A stretch of DNA of 64,000 nucleotides from Porogramme epimiltina (GCA_900155495.1 FTLJ01000815.1:1-64000), one strand, 5' to 3'. Numbered from the stretch's first letter, positions 1-10,514 are shown. A program made the numbers and translations. The notes: generated from the letters alone by a model not told the origin.

Positions 1-1228
1 GCGGGGACCATATGTCCCACAGCAGGCTGCCGCCCGGCGGTGTAGCGTGCGCAATATCGATCTTTGCTGGTCGGACATGAACGCAGACCGGTCGTTGAAC
101 GAAGAAACGCCGAGGGTCACCTCCAGTGAAGCACTCTGTCGTGTACCGGTGAGATTCCTTCCAAAATATAGAGAACATCTCCGCTCACGTAGAAGGGCTT
201 CCCGGCCTTCGGGAACTTACAGGCTCCAACTTTCGTAGACTATCACCGACATCTTCTCGTATCGTATTTCTCTTCTGTCCACCATAAGTTTTTTACTCCC
301 GGATATCAAATGGACGTGCCGCAAACCATTCACAGATAGCATTCAAGATACCAGCGCTTGACTCCCTTTCTAAAGCTACTTCTCTCACAAACTTCTCGAA
401 GACCCCGAACCTCTGAATATTTCTATAGTCGATCTACTCTTATCAGGGGCAGCTTATGCCTCACACAATACTGGGGCGCATATATGGAAGAAACCTGTCG
501 CGATGCTCGAAATTGTTAGGGTACGTACTTCTATAACTGTCCAGTTCCCCGACAGTGATTGTCAAATGATACCCCCTCCCTACACAGCGTGCACTCAGCT
601 ACATAAAGCAGAGGGATTTGTACAAGTATCTCAATTGTGTTTGGAAGAGGGCAAGATCTCATACAGCAAGGACATTGGCTCATTCGTTCTCGTCGGAAAT
701 AATCAGTCCGGTTCGAGGGAAAGGCACAAACCCTTCTGCACATACAATTGTAGAAACCCTGGTTGAGTATGCAATGACAAAAGCGATCACTCAAAACCTT
801 GAGTGCTAGGGGAGTGAAATGTGAGGTATGTCCTCCTAGCAACATGGAGATATAGAGGCCGGTGCGATATGCTGAAATATGAATAGAGCCTCCAGGCCTT
901 TTCCTGTACAACCTCGGGTGTATCACCTTTCAGAATAGAAGCGAACATCAGGACTGTTGTATGCACTGGCCGCCAGACTGAAACTGCATTGTGTCCCCGG
1001 TTTGGCTTAGGTTTAGGCTTCGCGATCACGTGGGATCAGCCTCGTTCATTAGGCGCGTCGTGGCGCGCTAAATGTGAGTCGTCACTCTCCCCCAACCACC
1101 TCACTTCCCTCGAGGCCATTGCCACTCTTCCTCTGTTGTTCGCACCACAGACCTCATATTACTACAGAAGCGACTGGTTAATACGAGCGCCACTCGAGTG
1201 TGCGGGTTTTAGAGATCCCAAGAGCGGC
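1..1228. other. 5' flank without a supported gene
   Basis: No reading frame longer than about 130 codons looks coding here, and none carries a recognisable motif. The AT-richer texture between 240 and 950 fits an intergenic region. A CACGTG hexamer at about 1027-1032 lies some 200 bases upstream of the first F-box gene and could be an E-box in its promoter. A gene end entering from the left edge cannot be excluded. Confidence 0.4.
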
Positions 1229-3232
1229 ATGTCTGCGATTCCAACGTCCTCGGAACCCCAATATGGTGGTCAAGCCACCAACAGGAGCTTCGATCCCAAC
1301 GCCCCCGAGCTCTATGAAGAAGACACTATCATGGTAACGTACCCACCACAGCTCGACTACTTTATTAGGCCAACTAACACGACACCTAGGAGTGTGATGT
1401 CGCCTTGCCCGCCACAACTGCATCGCTTCCAGGACTTACGTCCGTCAACTTCGATGTCCAATGTTACATCATAAGCTTCCTCCCTGCTGCAGACCTGTCT
1501 GCACTCATGAGAACGTCCCGATACTTTTATAATATCGGTCTCGTCCCGCTCTGCTCACATTCCAAGAAGCCTCTCAACAATTCCGAACAAATCACGTCGT
1601 TCCTAATGTTCCTGCGCCGGGACTCGCCAGGGATTTCGCGTCGTGGTCATCTGATCAAGGAGCTCCGCCTCAATCTTCAAGAGTATCGAGCTCCGCTCAC
1701 CAGAGGAGACTTCCTCGATACCAGAGAGAGCAGTACGACACTACCCGCTCCCGACCTCTGGGTCACAGACTACGTACTACGGGAAGCCCGGAACAACGCG
1801 CTCCAGGAGTTCTTCGGCATCCTCGACGTCTGCCCCAAGCTCGAGCGCCTTCGCATCGAGCGTTGGTACGACGACTTGCCCCTCATGATCCTCCACAACG
1901 TCGTCGCTAGGCTCCCCGCGCTCACACACCTCCGCATGCCCATGTTCCCGCGCGCCCTGTGGTCGAGCTCGCCCTTCACCGCGAAGCTCGCCACGCTCCC
2001 TCTGCGCTCGCTTGTCCTCCGCCCGGGGCGGTGGCACGAAATCCCCGAGATCCTCACGCTCCTCGCCCCGCTCGCGCCGACGCTCGAGGAGCTCGACCTC
2101 CCCGTGTGCGCATGGCGCCCGCTGGCGTCGACGGCCTCGTCTGGGGGCCTTGCCGCGCCCCTCGCATTCACGCGCGTCCGCAGGCTCGGCATCGAGTTCC
2201 CCGCGGCCGACGCGGACGTCGCGCCGGCCCTCGCGCGCGCGTTCCCCGCGCTCACGCACCTCGCGCTCCGGGGTAACCGCAACTTCCACCTCTGTCACAC
2301 GCAGCGCGCACGCGCCGAGGAGGACCGCCTGCGCGCCGCCGCGCAGCGGCAGTGGGCCGCGCTCGCCCGCTCGGCGCGCCTTGAGAACTGGGGCGCAGGC
2401 GGGGGCGGGGATGCGGGCGTGGGCACGAGTGCGGAGGGCACGATGCCGTGGCCGGGTCTCGAGAGCGTCGCGGGCGAGAGCGCGTGCGCGCTGTACACGC
2501 TCGCGCTGCCGCGCTGCGTGCGGCGCGTGAGCGTGGGGTACGCCGCGGGCGACCCCGCGGAGACGGACAAGGACATGCTGCCCGCGATCCTGCGCGACGC
2601 GCGCCCGGCGTGCCTCGAGCTGCGCGTGCGCGAGGCGCACTACCGCTACGTGCCGCTCCCGAAGCGGTTTGGCGGGCTCAAGGGCGACGGCGCGGCGGGC
2701 CTCGAGCGGCTCGTGCTTACACTTGAGGGAGATGGCATCCAGGACTACCTTAAGGTCGCTTCTATACTTATCGTGAGTGTTCACCTCTCCTGCTGCTCCC
2801 CACTGTGACTCCTGACCAACGGTACCGCAGGACGAGCTGCAGAAGGCCCTTCCACCCCTCCGCGCGATTACACATGTCCTTCTCGCACACTCTATCGCGC
2901 ACTTCCGCGCTGCGCGAGCGAGCATGCGCTGTGTCGTCCGCGCGCTCCTCAAGGGAGCCGCCGCGCGTGCCGCAGCCATCGCGCGCGCCGCGGCTCCCGC
3001 GCTCCGCTGGGTCGGCGTGCTCGTGAGCGTGCAGAACGGCGGGCCGTGCTGGCTGTTCGCGTGGCGAGTCGTGCGGCTTCAGGGCGGGGACCGCGAGAGG
3101 GACGAGGACGCAAAGGCGCTGTGGCTGGGCGAGGACGCCGAGCCGCAGGTGGAGTTGGTGCCGATGAAGGAATATGAGGCGTGGGACGTGTTGAAGGAAG
3201 AGGGCATGGACGAGTTCTTCCGGACGTGTTGA
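1229..3232 (+). CDS. F-box protein (family A, copy 1)
   Basis: Spliced model: exons 1229-1333, 1390-2772 and 2831-3232, giving 629 residues. Intron 1 (56 nt) carries a CTAAC branch site and intron 2 is 58 nt; all junctions keep frame. The F-box lies near residues 50-85 (key run FDVQCYIISFLPAADLSALM), followed by a long leucine-rich region. F-box proteins are adaptors that recruit substrates to SCF ubiquitin ligases; the target is unknown. A frame read only from 1405 would begin with TTG, so the ATG at 1229 with a spliced first exon is preferred. The gene at 11236 is a paralog of exactly the same length with its last intron in the matching place, which supports both models. Codon use is extremely GC-rich in the 3' half, unlike that copy. 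Confidence 0.8.
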
Positions 3233-4279
3233 GCGTCCTGTGTTGTGCGCGCGTTTGTGAGGGCGTGCGGTGCTATTCTTGTTGTGCTTGCTTATCATAT
3301 ACCTGTGCTCGTCATCCCTAATACCTCCCTTTTGTCCTGCTGTTTTCGTGGAATAGAATTAGGAGACACCTACGTTGCGTATAAACCCGAGTGACCCGCA
3401 CAACAAGCGACTGCCCAAATTAGCAGCACCCGGCCTGACAAGAGAACTGCCCAAAATCGGTGTTCGGCCGCACCTGCGCTTCTGGAGATTAATTTGATGG
3501 GCAGAATGGGGCGAGCAAAGCAAGACAGCGGGATGCGATTCGAGGAAGGAGGACACGGGCTACTGCTACGGCATTATTTACATCCTAGGGCGCGGTGCCA
3601 TGGGTCACGGGAAGGTGGAAAAAAGCGGAACGACTCTCAAATAAGGGGACGCGAACGCTGTAGGGGGCTTGGGGAAAGCGGGCTCTTGGGAGGTAGAGCT
3701 AAGTGCCAGCTAAGGCGAGGTGAAAGGTGCAGACGGGGAAGAGGGCAGTATGCGCCATGAGCCCAGTGATGCGTGGGCGGGGAGAGGTAAAGGTGAGGGT
3801 GGTGATGGAGGTGGATGAACAAGGTGTCGTGTTCCGGACTCCGATGGGTGGAGGTATGTACTATAACGCATGTGGTGGCTTGGTGTGGGGTACGGGTACG
3901 ATGGGGAGTGTATAGACGTAGAGTGGAAAAAATGCGAGCGACGAAACGAGTGGCGGGGTGTACGCTGAGATATGGGAATAACATTTACGATGTACGCGTA
4001 AAAAGGGGGGAGGGCGGAAGGAAGAAGGGGGCACCGGTGGGCGGGATCAAGGCGATGGTAACCGGTGCCAGGTCGAGTCGAACGGGGAGGATGACGATGC
4101 GAAGGAAATGCAGAAAAGACGAACATGGATGCGAACCCCATTCACTCCATACATCTAGCCACACTGCTCTGCGCGCTCCTCGTCGGCTGAGGTGTCCCGG
4201 GTGCTCGTCGCCCGCAGGGCGGAGGCGGGGGAGGAAGCCGAGGGCGTGTCGGACGACGAGAGGGTGGCGGCGGGCCGTT
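3233..4279. other. Convergent intergenic region
   Basis: This stretch lies between the 3' ends of the F-box gene and the G-gamma gene. The + strand is purine-rich from about 3600 to 4080. Short open frames occur on both strands, but none has a domain, a good start or splice support. I see nothing functional beyond the likely 3' UTRs. Confidence 0.45.
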
Positions 4280-5053
4280 TTACATGACCACGCACTGGCA
4301 GCCCTGATTCGGCATCGCGAATGGATCTTCCGCCTTGCTGACTGGGCCCCATACCGAAGGGATCTGTATGAATAACTTTGAGCATGATGGGGCAGCAACA
4401 GGATGATTTTGAATATGAGGGTGCAGGGGCGATGCATGTAGGTCTCAGGTGAGTCGTATCGTAGTCTGCTGGAGATGCCTAAACGGTGCCTGGGCGAGAC
4501 GACAGTGCCAAGAGGTCCATAGCGACGAACGCCAGCGTAATAGGACCTCCCCGCATGCGCAAGCGACCCGCTCATGCGTCGGGTCGAGCAACCTCGAGCT
4601 CCCGATCACACATAGAATGTCTCTCTCACTCTTCAGAGACCCAATGCGAAGACAAGGAGAATGGAAGACGACACAAAATAGGCGGGAGGTACGCTTAGTT
4701 GCATGAGTAGCTTCCCAGCTGACGGCTGATTCAAACTCCTGGGTGAGCAGGACGCGGAGCAGCTACTCTCGAGCCAGAAGCCATTCGACACCGCCCCGTG
4801 CTAGGAAGACATTCGAAGCAGGGCGGTACTTACGAGATGATCTGGCGTGGACTTGCAGTAGTTGATCAAGCTGGGAACGCGATGTGGTAAGTGGGTGGGT
4901 GCAGTGGGGAAGAAGGGGGAGGAATCACCTCTTGCTCGCCTCGCTGACGCGGATTCGTGGCCTTGCGAGGTCCTCCCTGAGTCGCTGGTTGTGTTCTGAG
5001 AGCCTGCGGAGCTTGAGCTCGGACATGGACTGCTTTGCGGGGCGGCTGCTCAT
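4280..5053 (-). CDS. Heterotrimeric G-protein gamma subunit
   Basis: Exons on the minus strand: 5053-4929, 4870-4834 and 4363-4280, giving 81 residues. The N-terminal helix contains [19 protein letters not shown], the hallmark of fungal G-gamma. It continues through [13 protein letters not shown] into [15 protein letters not shown] and ends in CVVM, a CaaX prenylation box. The protein pairs with G-beta and is anchored to the plasma membrane by its lipid. It acts in pheromone and nutrient signalling (family knowledge). The second intron is about 470 nt, far longer than the roughly 55-nt norm of this window. The gene is divergent from the coiled-coil gene at about 5379, with about 300 bp between them. 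The short protein and split exons would be missed by single-frame ORF calling. Confidence 0.93.
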
Positions 5054-5378
5054 GGTGGGCGAGGGCGGGGGAGAGGTACCTGGGAGAGGGTAGGGTGGCT
5101 CGCTGGGGTCGAGGAGGGATACAGACTCTGAGGTCGGGGGGAGGAGGGCCGCGGGGGAGGGAGAGAACGAACGACACGGGCTGGGCTGGGAGGGTCCGAC
5201 GGGCGCGACCTCTGACGGGACGGGAACGAGCGGGAACGGGAACAACCAGAAGCTTGGGCGCTCTCCATCCCCGCAGACGCCGCCCCGCGGTGCCGGCGCC
5301 TCGCCCTGTGGGTCCACCGCGGTTCTCCAAGATCTCAGTCGCCTCGGCTCTTTCTCCTCCCGCCACCGACGACGCGCC

Positions 5379-6671
5379 ATGGGCCGCCTCAGCACGCCCC
5401 TCCTCCACCGCGGCGACCCACGCGCCCACCCCCCGCCCCGTCACNNCCGTACGTCCCGCCCCGCCTCAGTCTCCCCCGCCCCGCCGCACGCCCTCACGCC
5501 CGCACGCGACGGTCCGCAGCCGCCCGGGCCATCCCGCATCATCAGAAGCAGACGGCGTCCGCGTCCTCGAGGGCTCACGTACGCAGCGCCGCACGCAGCC
5601 CCGGGGCGCGGTCGCGGCTGCACTCGACCGGCACCAGCCGCCTCCTCGCCGCCCGGCCGCGCCTCGCGCCCATCCGCGAGGAGCCCGAGGAGGAGGAGGG
5701 GCTCGGGCCCCCCGCGGGCGGCGCGCGGGATGCGCGCGGCAGCGGCGCAGAGGCGTGGGTGCGCGGCGATGCCGTGTCTCCGGGCCCGGCGCGCTGGAAG
5801 CAGCGCGAGGACGAGGACGTGGATATGCTCAATTCCAGCTGGGACGAGGAGACGACGCTCGTGGCGATGCTCCAGGACGGGTGCGTGCTTAGAGTGGCGC
5901 ATATATGGATATTTCCTTGTTGATAGCGGTTCTCAGGACCCCGGAGGAGGATGAAGAAGAGCAGTTAATGGCCCTCGTCGAGCAATTGAGAGCACCTATG
6001 GCGGCACAAGGGTCTGACCTGAAGAAGTACTTGAAAGACACGATTCTCCCCGCATTCCAACAAATTAAAGAGACGCACAACGCAATAGAAGACAAGGGTA
6101 GGTCCCTACGTCACTATATGCGCCCGTCTTACCTACGCATGCCCGCAGTGGACATTGCGTTCGGCGCAGGGATCCTCACTTTCGACGAGGTCTGCAAGAA
6201 GGTCGAGCGCATCGCGCTGCGCGACGAAGACGACCTTCGCACCGCGCGAGCGGAATCGCAGGTGCGCCCCGTCTCCTGCTCGGGCCCCTCGTCGTCAGCG
6301 ACTTCTACGATGCGTGCAGGCGAGCATGCAGAAGACCCTGGCGGAGCTTGAGGTCGCGTGTGGTCGTCGCAAGGAGCTCTGGACTGCGCTCGAGGTCGAT
6401 CTGGAACGCTGTGGTAACTATCCTTTCTCCCTCACTCTTTCTTCGCTCGTCGCCAGGATATTGGCGCTCTTCGACTGTGCCGCTGCATGCTGGTTGCTGA
6501 CTCTGCGGTGCGGGACTGCTAGCTTCTCGCGCGTCAGCCGCTCTTGAGGGGCTCTCCGCGGATGTCGAGAGTACCATTGCGCGCCTGGACAAGAAGAGCA
6601 AGTCTTTGGACAAGGACAGTAGCTCTGCCGCTAACCAGAAGATGCTTCGCACCCTACTTGAGAAGTTGTGA
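5379..6671 (+). CDS. Unrecognised coiled-coil protein, 5' end uncertain
   Basis: A coding path runs from a Pro/Arg/Ser-rich N-terminal region through [20 protein letters not shown]. It is then spliced at 5881-5936, 6098-6148, an intron just before the codons of '[15 protein letters not shown]' (ending near 6324), and about 6414-6537, and ends at TGA 6669-6671. The C-terminal 180 residues are rich in charged heptad-like helices and look like a small coiled-coil protein, perhaps part of a larger complex. I do not recognise the family. Two undetermined bases (5445-5446) fall inside the 5' exon, and the ATG at 5379 is in a different frame from the downstream exon. The true start and first frame therefore cannot be fixed. 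The last intron could instead be two short ones. Confidence 0.5.
5445..5446. other. Two undetermined bases (assembly ambiguity)
   Basis: The sequence reads NN inside a very GC-rich 5' exon. The number of missing bases decides the frame of the N-terminus of the coiled-coil gene, so that gene start is unreliable. Confidence 0.95.
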
Positions 6672-7055
6672 AGAGTCTTCTCCTCGGATGTCTCTGGGCT
6701 CGTAGCACCACCCTTTTCGCTTTTCGTCGGCCATTTTTGTTGTAGCTATAGCAACTGTATGTATGATAGACAAGTATCACAAGGACTCGAAAGCTTGCGG
6801 TGTCAGGGATTTGACAGGCTCATGTGTAGCGCAAAGTCGCGGAACCTCGAGCATGAGTAGATGCGTGTGATGAGGAGACCACTGCTTCTACGTATCGATG
6901 TTTCATGGCCTAATAGTGGCCTAGTAGTATGGTTCGTTGAAGCCCTGAGAAGGAATCATACTACTAGGCCATCCGAATTCGGAGGAGCGTGAATAAAATG
7001 ACGTTGTGAGAACTATCTCCATATTATATCAACCTGCATCTCTACGAGAATATGC
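6672..7055. other. Intergenic region with tRNA-derived inverted copy
   Basis: Most of this stretch is plain AT-richer spacer downstream of the coiled-coil gene. The exception is the hairpin-forming, tRNA-Pro-like segment at 6916-6971, listed separately. Confidence 0.6.
6916..6971. repeat. Inverted repeat derived from the 5' half of tRNA-Pro
   Basis: Bases 6936-6970 are the reverse complement of 7064-7098 of the neighbouring tRNA-Pro at 33 of 35 positions. The match runs through the D arm, the anticodon and the first bases of the tRNA intron. The left flank 6916-6935 (starting GTGGCCTAGTAGTATGGTTC) repeats the D-arm part in the direct orientation. The whole segment can therefore fold into a stem of about 19-20 bp with a roughly 13-nt loop. 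Because intron bases are included, it was copied from DNA or from unspliced pre-tRNA. Confidence 0.85.
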
Positions 7056-7141
7056 GGCCTGGTGGTCTAGTAGTATGATTCCTTCTTAGGGCTTCAACAG
7101 CAATCTGGAGGAGGTCCCGGGTTCAATTCCCGGCCAGGCCC
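7056..7141 (+). tRNA. tRNA-Pro(AGG) with a 14-nt intron
   Basis: The acceptor stem pairs GGCCTGG with CCAGGCC, and the D arm and T arm (CCGGG-TTCAATT-CCCGG) are complete. The anticodon stem CCTTC/GGAGG encloses TTAGGG plus an insert. AGG at 7088-7090 is the anticodon. A 14-nt intron (7092-7105) sits after position 37, the standard nuclear tRNA intron site. A run of T right after 7141 is a Pol III terminator. Confidence 0.92.
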
Positions 7142-7511
7142 TTTTTATTTTTTATTTATTTTTTAAACCGCCTTAGACGTTGTATAACACACGCTCGAAA
7201 TTAGAAGTTTTGGCGAGTATTTTGGCGAGAAGCAGGGCTCATTGAGGCTGGCATTCACATCGTGACAAAATTTTTGAACCTACACCAGCGTTCAGAGGGG
7301 TCTCGTGAACATGTGGCGCAGCGAGAATATGATCTGTCCTCAGGCTCAAGAACTAGGTACCGATGTCAGACGCACTTCTGAGGACTCATCCATAGCGGGT
7401 TTACGGCACACCATCGATCGGCTGCACGCTGGACTGTTTTTAATATGAACCCAGTTCTACGCGTCATCTAATAATAACCAATCCTAGACATAGTGATACG
7501 CTCGTACATGA
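7142..7511. other. Spacer after tRNA-Pro
   Basis: It opens with the T-rich Pol III terminator at about 7142-7165. The rest is low-information AT-rich sequence up to the 3' end of the PSP gene, probably including its 3' UTR. Nothing else is visible. Confidence 0.5.
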
Positions 7512-8603
7512 TTATTCCGAAAGGTCCATGTCATCGTCGCTCTCCGTGTCCTCAGCGACACGCAAGGGAGGTAGTGGGGCAGACGGCAATGGGGGAGGTG
7601 GCAAAGCCGGTGGTGGCGCCGGGAACAGTGGCGGGGGTAGTGGCGCAAATAGGGAAGACGTATTGACACCAAACGCCCCAGGAAGCCGCCATGGAGGCAC
7701 CCTAGCCGGAGTGATATGTGCCGGAGCAGCTTGGGACGCTGAGATACTCTGCCACAACTCGTGACGATCTGGAGTGTATGTGGTGCTCACGGGAGCGGGA
7801 CGGGCGCCGGAACCCAGTGCAGGGAGCGTCAGCCCGTTATAGATCGGCAACTTGGACGGGAGGAAGTAGGTGTTGGGGAACGCCGCCCACCGTGTGAGCG
7901 GCCCTTCCTCCTCGTCTCCCGAGGAAAACGTGTCCTCCGCGCCCGCGTCTGCTCGCGCGGCCGCCGCACAGGACAGTACACAGCGTTCCTCGCCCTCGTC
8001 ACCGAAGATGGAGAAGAGCACGTCCTCGTCGGCGTCCTCGCCCTCGTCACTGCCAGCAATCCGCGCCCACACCCGCTCACGTGGGTCCCGCGTGGCGACC
8101 CACCCAGGAGGGTACCCCCAGCATGCCATGTTCTGCAGCCACTCCGCCCGCTCGCCCTTGTCCCCTTCACGCAGGCCTAGCGCGTCGCGCAGCGCTGCGC
8201 CACGCACCTCGCCCGGCTCGAACCCGTCGAGCCACGCGAGCCGCCGCCTTCGCGAGCCCTCGTTCTCATGCACGCGCTGGAACGGCGCCGCGGGCTCGCC
8301 GTGGTGGAACGTGAAGAGGGCGCGAGAGAGCGCGACGAGGGCACGGTTGAGCGGCTCCGGGCAGTCTGCGACGGGATGTGCGGGCGAGCCGCAGTTGAAG
8401 CAGCGGCGCACGTCGCCCTCGGCGTCGTCGACAACCGGGTCGCCGAGCGCGAGGTCGCGATCCAGGGGGGTGTAGATGGGCACGGACGGTGGCGGGTAGG
8501 GGAGTTCGTATTTTGGATCTGGGGGCGACGTACTTGATCCTACGGCGTCCACTACGAATCCGAGCCCGAGGAGCTCTGCTTCGTCCACGGTGAAGCCTCC
8601 CAT
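7512..8603 (-). CDS. CCHC zinc-knuckle and PSP-domain protein (ZCCHC8-like)
   Basis: A single exon from ATG 8603-8601 to the stop at 7512 gives 363 residues. A CCHC knuckle CFNCGSPAHPVADC spans about residues 68-81. It is followed by a PSP-like domain (Arg-rich run, then EWLQNMACWGYPPGW and RVWARI), an acidic stretch, a Pro-rich tail, and an MDLSE end. The knuckle-plus-PSP order is that of ZCCHC8, the RNA-exosome NEXT scaffold, and PSP also occurs in the splicing factor SF3B2. A nuclear RNA-processing role is inferred. The start lies 52 bases inside the coding end of the upstream glutaredoxin-like gene, in another frame. The frame stays open to an ATG at 9006-9008, but that upstream part shadows the other gene's exons and intron. 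Confidence 0.75.
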   Translation of the reverse strand: MGGFTVDEAELLGLGFVVDAVGSSTSPPDPKYELPYPPPSVPIYTPLDRDLALGDPVVDDAEGDVRRCFNCGSPAHPVADCPEPLNRALVALSRALFTFHHGEPAAPFQRVHENEGSRRRRLAWLDGFEPGEVRGAALRDALGLREGDKGERAEWLQNMACWGYPPGWVATRDPRERVWARIAGSDEGEDADEDVLFSIFGDEGEERCVLSCAAAARADAGAEDTFSSGDEEEGPLTRWAAFPNTYFLPSKLPIYNGLTLPALGSGARPAPVSTTYTPDRHELWQSISASQAAPAHITPARVPPWRLPGAFGVNTSSLFAPLPPPLFPAPPPALPPPPLPSAPLPPLRVAEDTESDDDMDLSE

Positions 8604-8931
8604 GTGTCCAGGGCCTGGTTCACCGTCTGCGCGTCCCAGCGGCCCTTGGCGACCTCCTTGCCCTCGACATGCAACGCGGGGATCCAATAGACGTACTTCT
8701 TCTTCCAGCGCTCCTGGCCCGGGTCCTGGATGTTCACCGTCTCGAGCTCGAAGGCGCGCTGCTGGCGGACCTTGGCTAGCTCCGCCTTCGCAGTCTGGAC
8801 GGGATAGGGAGGGAAAGTAAGTGCACGCCGCAAAGAGATGGAAAGGGAGGGGCGTGTACGTCGCAGAGGGAGCAATTTGGGCCGGAGTAGAGGGTGAGGC
8901 GGGCGATGCGTCCGAGTCCCCGGGCTGCCAT
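8552..8931 (-). CDS. Glutaredoxin-like (DUF836) protein
   Basis: Exons 8931-8860 and 8794-8552 flank a 65-nt intron (8795-8859), giving 104 residues. The N-terminus reads RIARLTLYSGPNCSLC, a beta strand leading into a CxxC redox motif. It continues with TAKAELAKVRQQ, ELETVNIQDP and KKYVYWIPALHVEGKE, the thioredoxin fold with the cis-Pro segment expected of the DUF836 family (yeast YDR286C-like). Small thiol-redox proteins of this family are usually mitochondrial, but their substrates are unknown. The gene reads in the same direction as the PSP gene, whose ATG lies inside its final exon. The two proteins use different frames over 52 bases. Confidence 0.85.
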
Positions 8932-9143
8932 GAGCAGTAGAAGCTGTCCCTGCTACAGCTGGGAAGAGTGCTGAGATTTTCGGTCTCTTCGGTTCTTACT
9001 GTGCTCATACCTCAGACGAGCGTGGAGGGGGTGATGGACAATTGAGTCCTGCAGCGCTAGCCGACGGTGGAAGTTGGGAACCGCGGGGTTTCAAGTTGCA
9101 GAGGGACGACCGTTGAGGATCACACAAAATGCTACCAAAGCAC

Positions 9144-9225
9144 GGCGCTATAGCCAAGTGGTTACGGCGACAGATTAGAAATCTGTTCTCCTTTGGAGGC
9201 GCAGGTTCGAATCCTGCTGGCGTCG
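9144..9225 (+). tRNA. tRNA-Ser(AGA)
   Basis: This is an 82-nt class II tRNA without an intron. GGCGCTA pairs with TGGCGTC in the acceptor, the anticodon arm is CAGAT-TAGAAAT-CTG with AGA as anticodon, there is a long variable arm, and the T arm is GCAGG-TTCGAAT-CCTGC. A T-run at about 9251-9256 is the terminator. An apparently identical copy lies on the other strand at 45801-45882. Confidence 0.93.
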
Positions 9226-9526
9226 CTGTACGTGGAAATCTAGCACCCTCTCTTTTTGCTACCACGTCCTATAGTCTCGCCAGGCTGTAGTTCGTTCGAC
9301 CGGATTTTCACCTTCTTGCATCATTTCGTTCGTTGTTTTCGTCAAAGGAGTATATTATTTCACCAGCACTCCACAGGAGGCCTGTAATAACGATTACTAC
9401 AGACTAGTCTACAGGTTACTATACAGTCAGCTCTACGAGAGGTCCAAATAACGATACAGTGTGGGCGACCGTGCGGCGAGATGTGCAATGTCCGATCCTC
9501 GTGAGTCATGAAATGTATGCGTTGGC
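9226..9526. other. Spacer after tRNA-Ser
   Basis: It contains the T-run terminator of the tRNA and AT-rich sequence to the 3' end of the membrane-protein gene. No other feature is seen. Confidence 0.5.
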
Positions 9527-10514
9527 TCAAATGGCCGTGGGGCTAGACTTGAACTTCGGCTCAGGCGTGCCAGCGCGAGAGCTTTCGGCGTCAGAGCGAG
9601 GCTGTTGTGCGTAACGAGGAAGGCTCTCGAGGGGCTTCGAGATCAAGAAACCTGTGTGGGTGAACCATCGTTAGCGGCGCGATACACAATAGACACAGGC
9701 TGTGCACTCACCCTTGAGACCCGCGGCCTTCTCTCCCTGGCGCCCAAATCCGAAACCCTTGTGGCCCGCACCAGACTCCTCTCCCTCGCCGCCCTTCTTG
9801 AAGAAACCGCCCACGAACGCCGACGCGGGGCGCGCAAACGTAGGACGGACATCCTTGTGGAGTGGCAGCACGCCCTTGGCCTCCTCACGCCAGGAGAGGA
9901 TGGAGCGCTTGTGCTTGACCTTCTCGCGGAAGAGGCCGAGGAACATGTTGACGCAGCCGAGGGAGAAGAGGAAGAAGGCGGCGACGAGCGTGAAGTCGTC
10001 GACGTGGTGCGAGAGGATGGTCGCGCCGATGAGGCACTGGAAGATGCCGAGGGGGCCGAGGCCGAAGTCGGGCCCAAGGACGGGGAAGAACCGGGCGAAG
10101 AACGAGGCGGGCCAGCCTACCTCGGCGAGGATGAGGACGATGACCTGGAAGATGATGAGCAGGCGGTTCACGACGGCCCAGAAGACGCCTGCGGGTTGGT
10201 TGGGAACGGTGCTGCCCCTGGAACGTTAAGAGTCAGATGATCGGCTCCCTGTGGTCGTACAGTAGATAGAGGGGTGGCCACTCACTCGATATAGTCACAG
10301 TCCGTCATGTCAGTGCTCGGGGAGTTTGCAGCGCGGTTGACAGCCTCGACGTCATTGACGAGGACAAAGATGCTGCTTGCGAACACCAGCAGGAGGGAGA
10401 TGATGCTCAATGCACGGACGGCGTTGAGACCGAGGAAGAAGTCTACGATGGGGCTTAAGCCACGGACGAGATCGAGAGGCGCGAGATATACTCACATGCG
10501 CGAGGAGGAAGCAT
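9527..10514 (-). CDS. DUF7598-type multi-pass membrane protein
   Basis: Exons 10514-10496, 10442-10286, 10217-9712 and 9651-9527 give 268 residues with all phases consistent. Four hydrophobic helices are visible: LSIISLLLVFASSIFVLV, RLLIIFQVIVLILAEV, GLGPLGIFQCLIGATIL and TLVAAFFLFSLGCVNMFLGL. A basic, Gly-rich cytosolic tail with GFGFGRQGEKAAGLKG ends in KSSPTAI. This matches a basidiomycete family annotated as DUF7598, whose function is unknown. The protein probably sits in the plasma membrane or endomembranes. The first exon is only 19 nt, so the ATG is easy to miss. Neighbours give no functional hint. Confidence 0.8.

Noticed and set aside
1777..2979. 400-codon minus-strand frame opposite the first F-box gene
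   Set aside because: It is an Arg/Ala/Glu-rich shadow produced by extreme GC3 bias of the real plus-strand gene.
8604..9008. N-terminal extension of the PSP protein, giving a 498-codon ORF from ATG 9008
   Set aside because: This part is an out-of-frame reading of the glutaredoxin-like exons and their intron. It has no conserved pattern, whereas the other frame has a clear CxxC thioredoxin-like protein.
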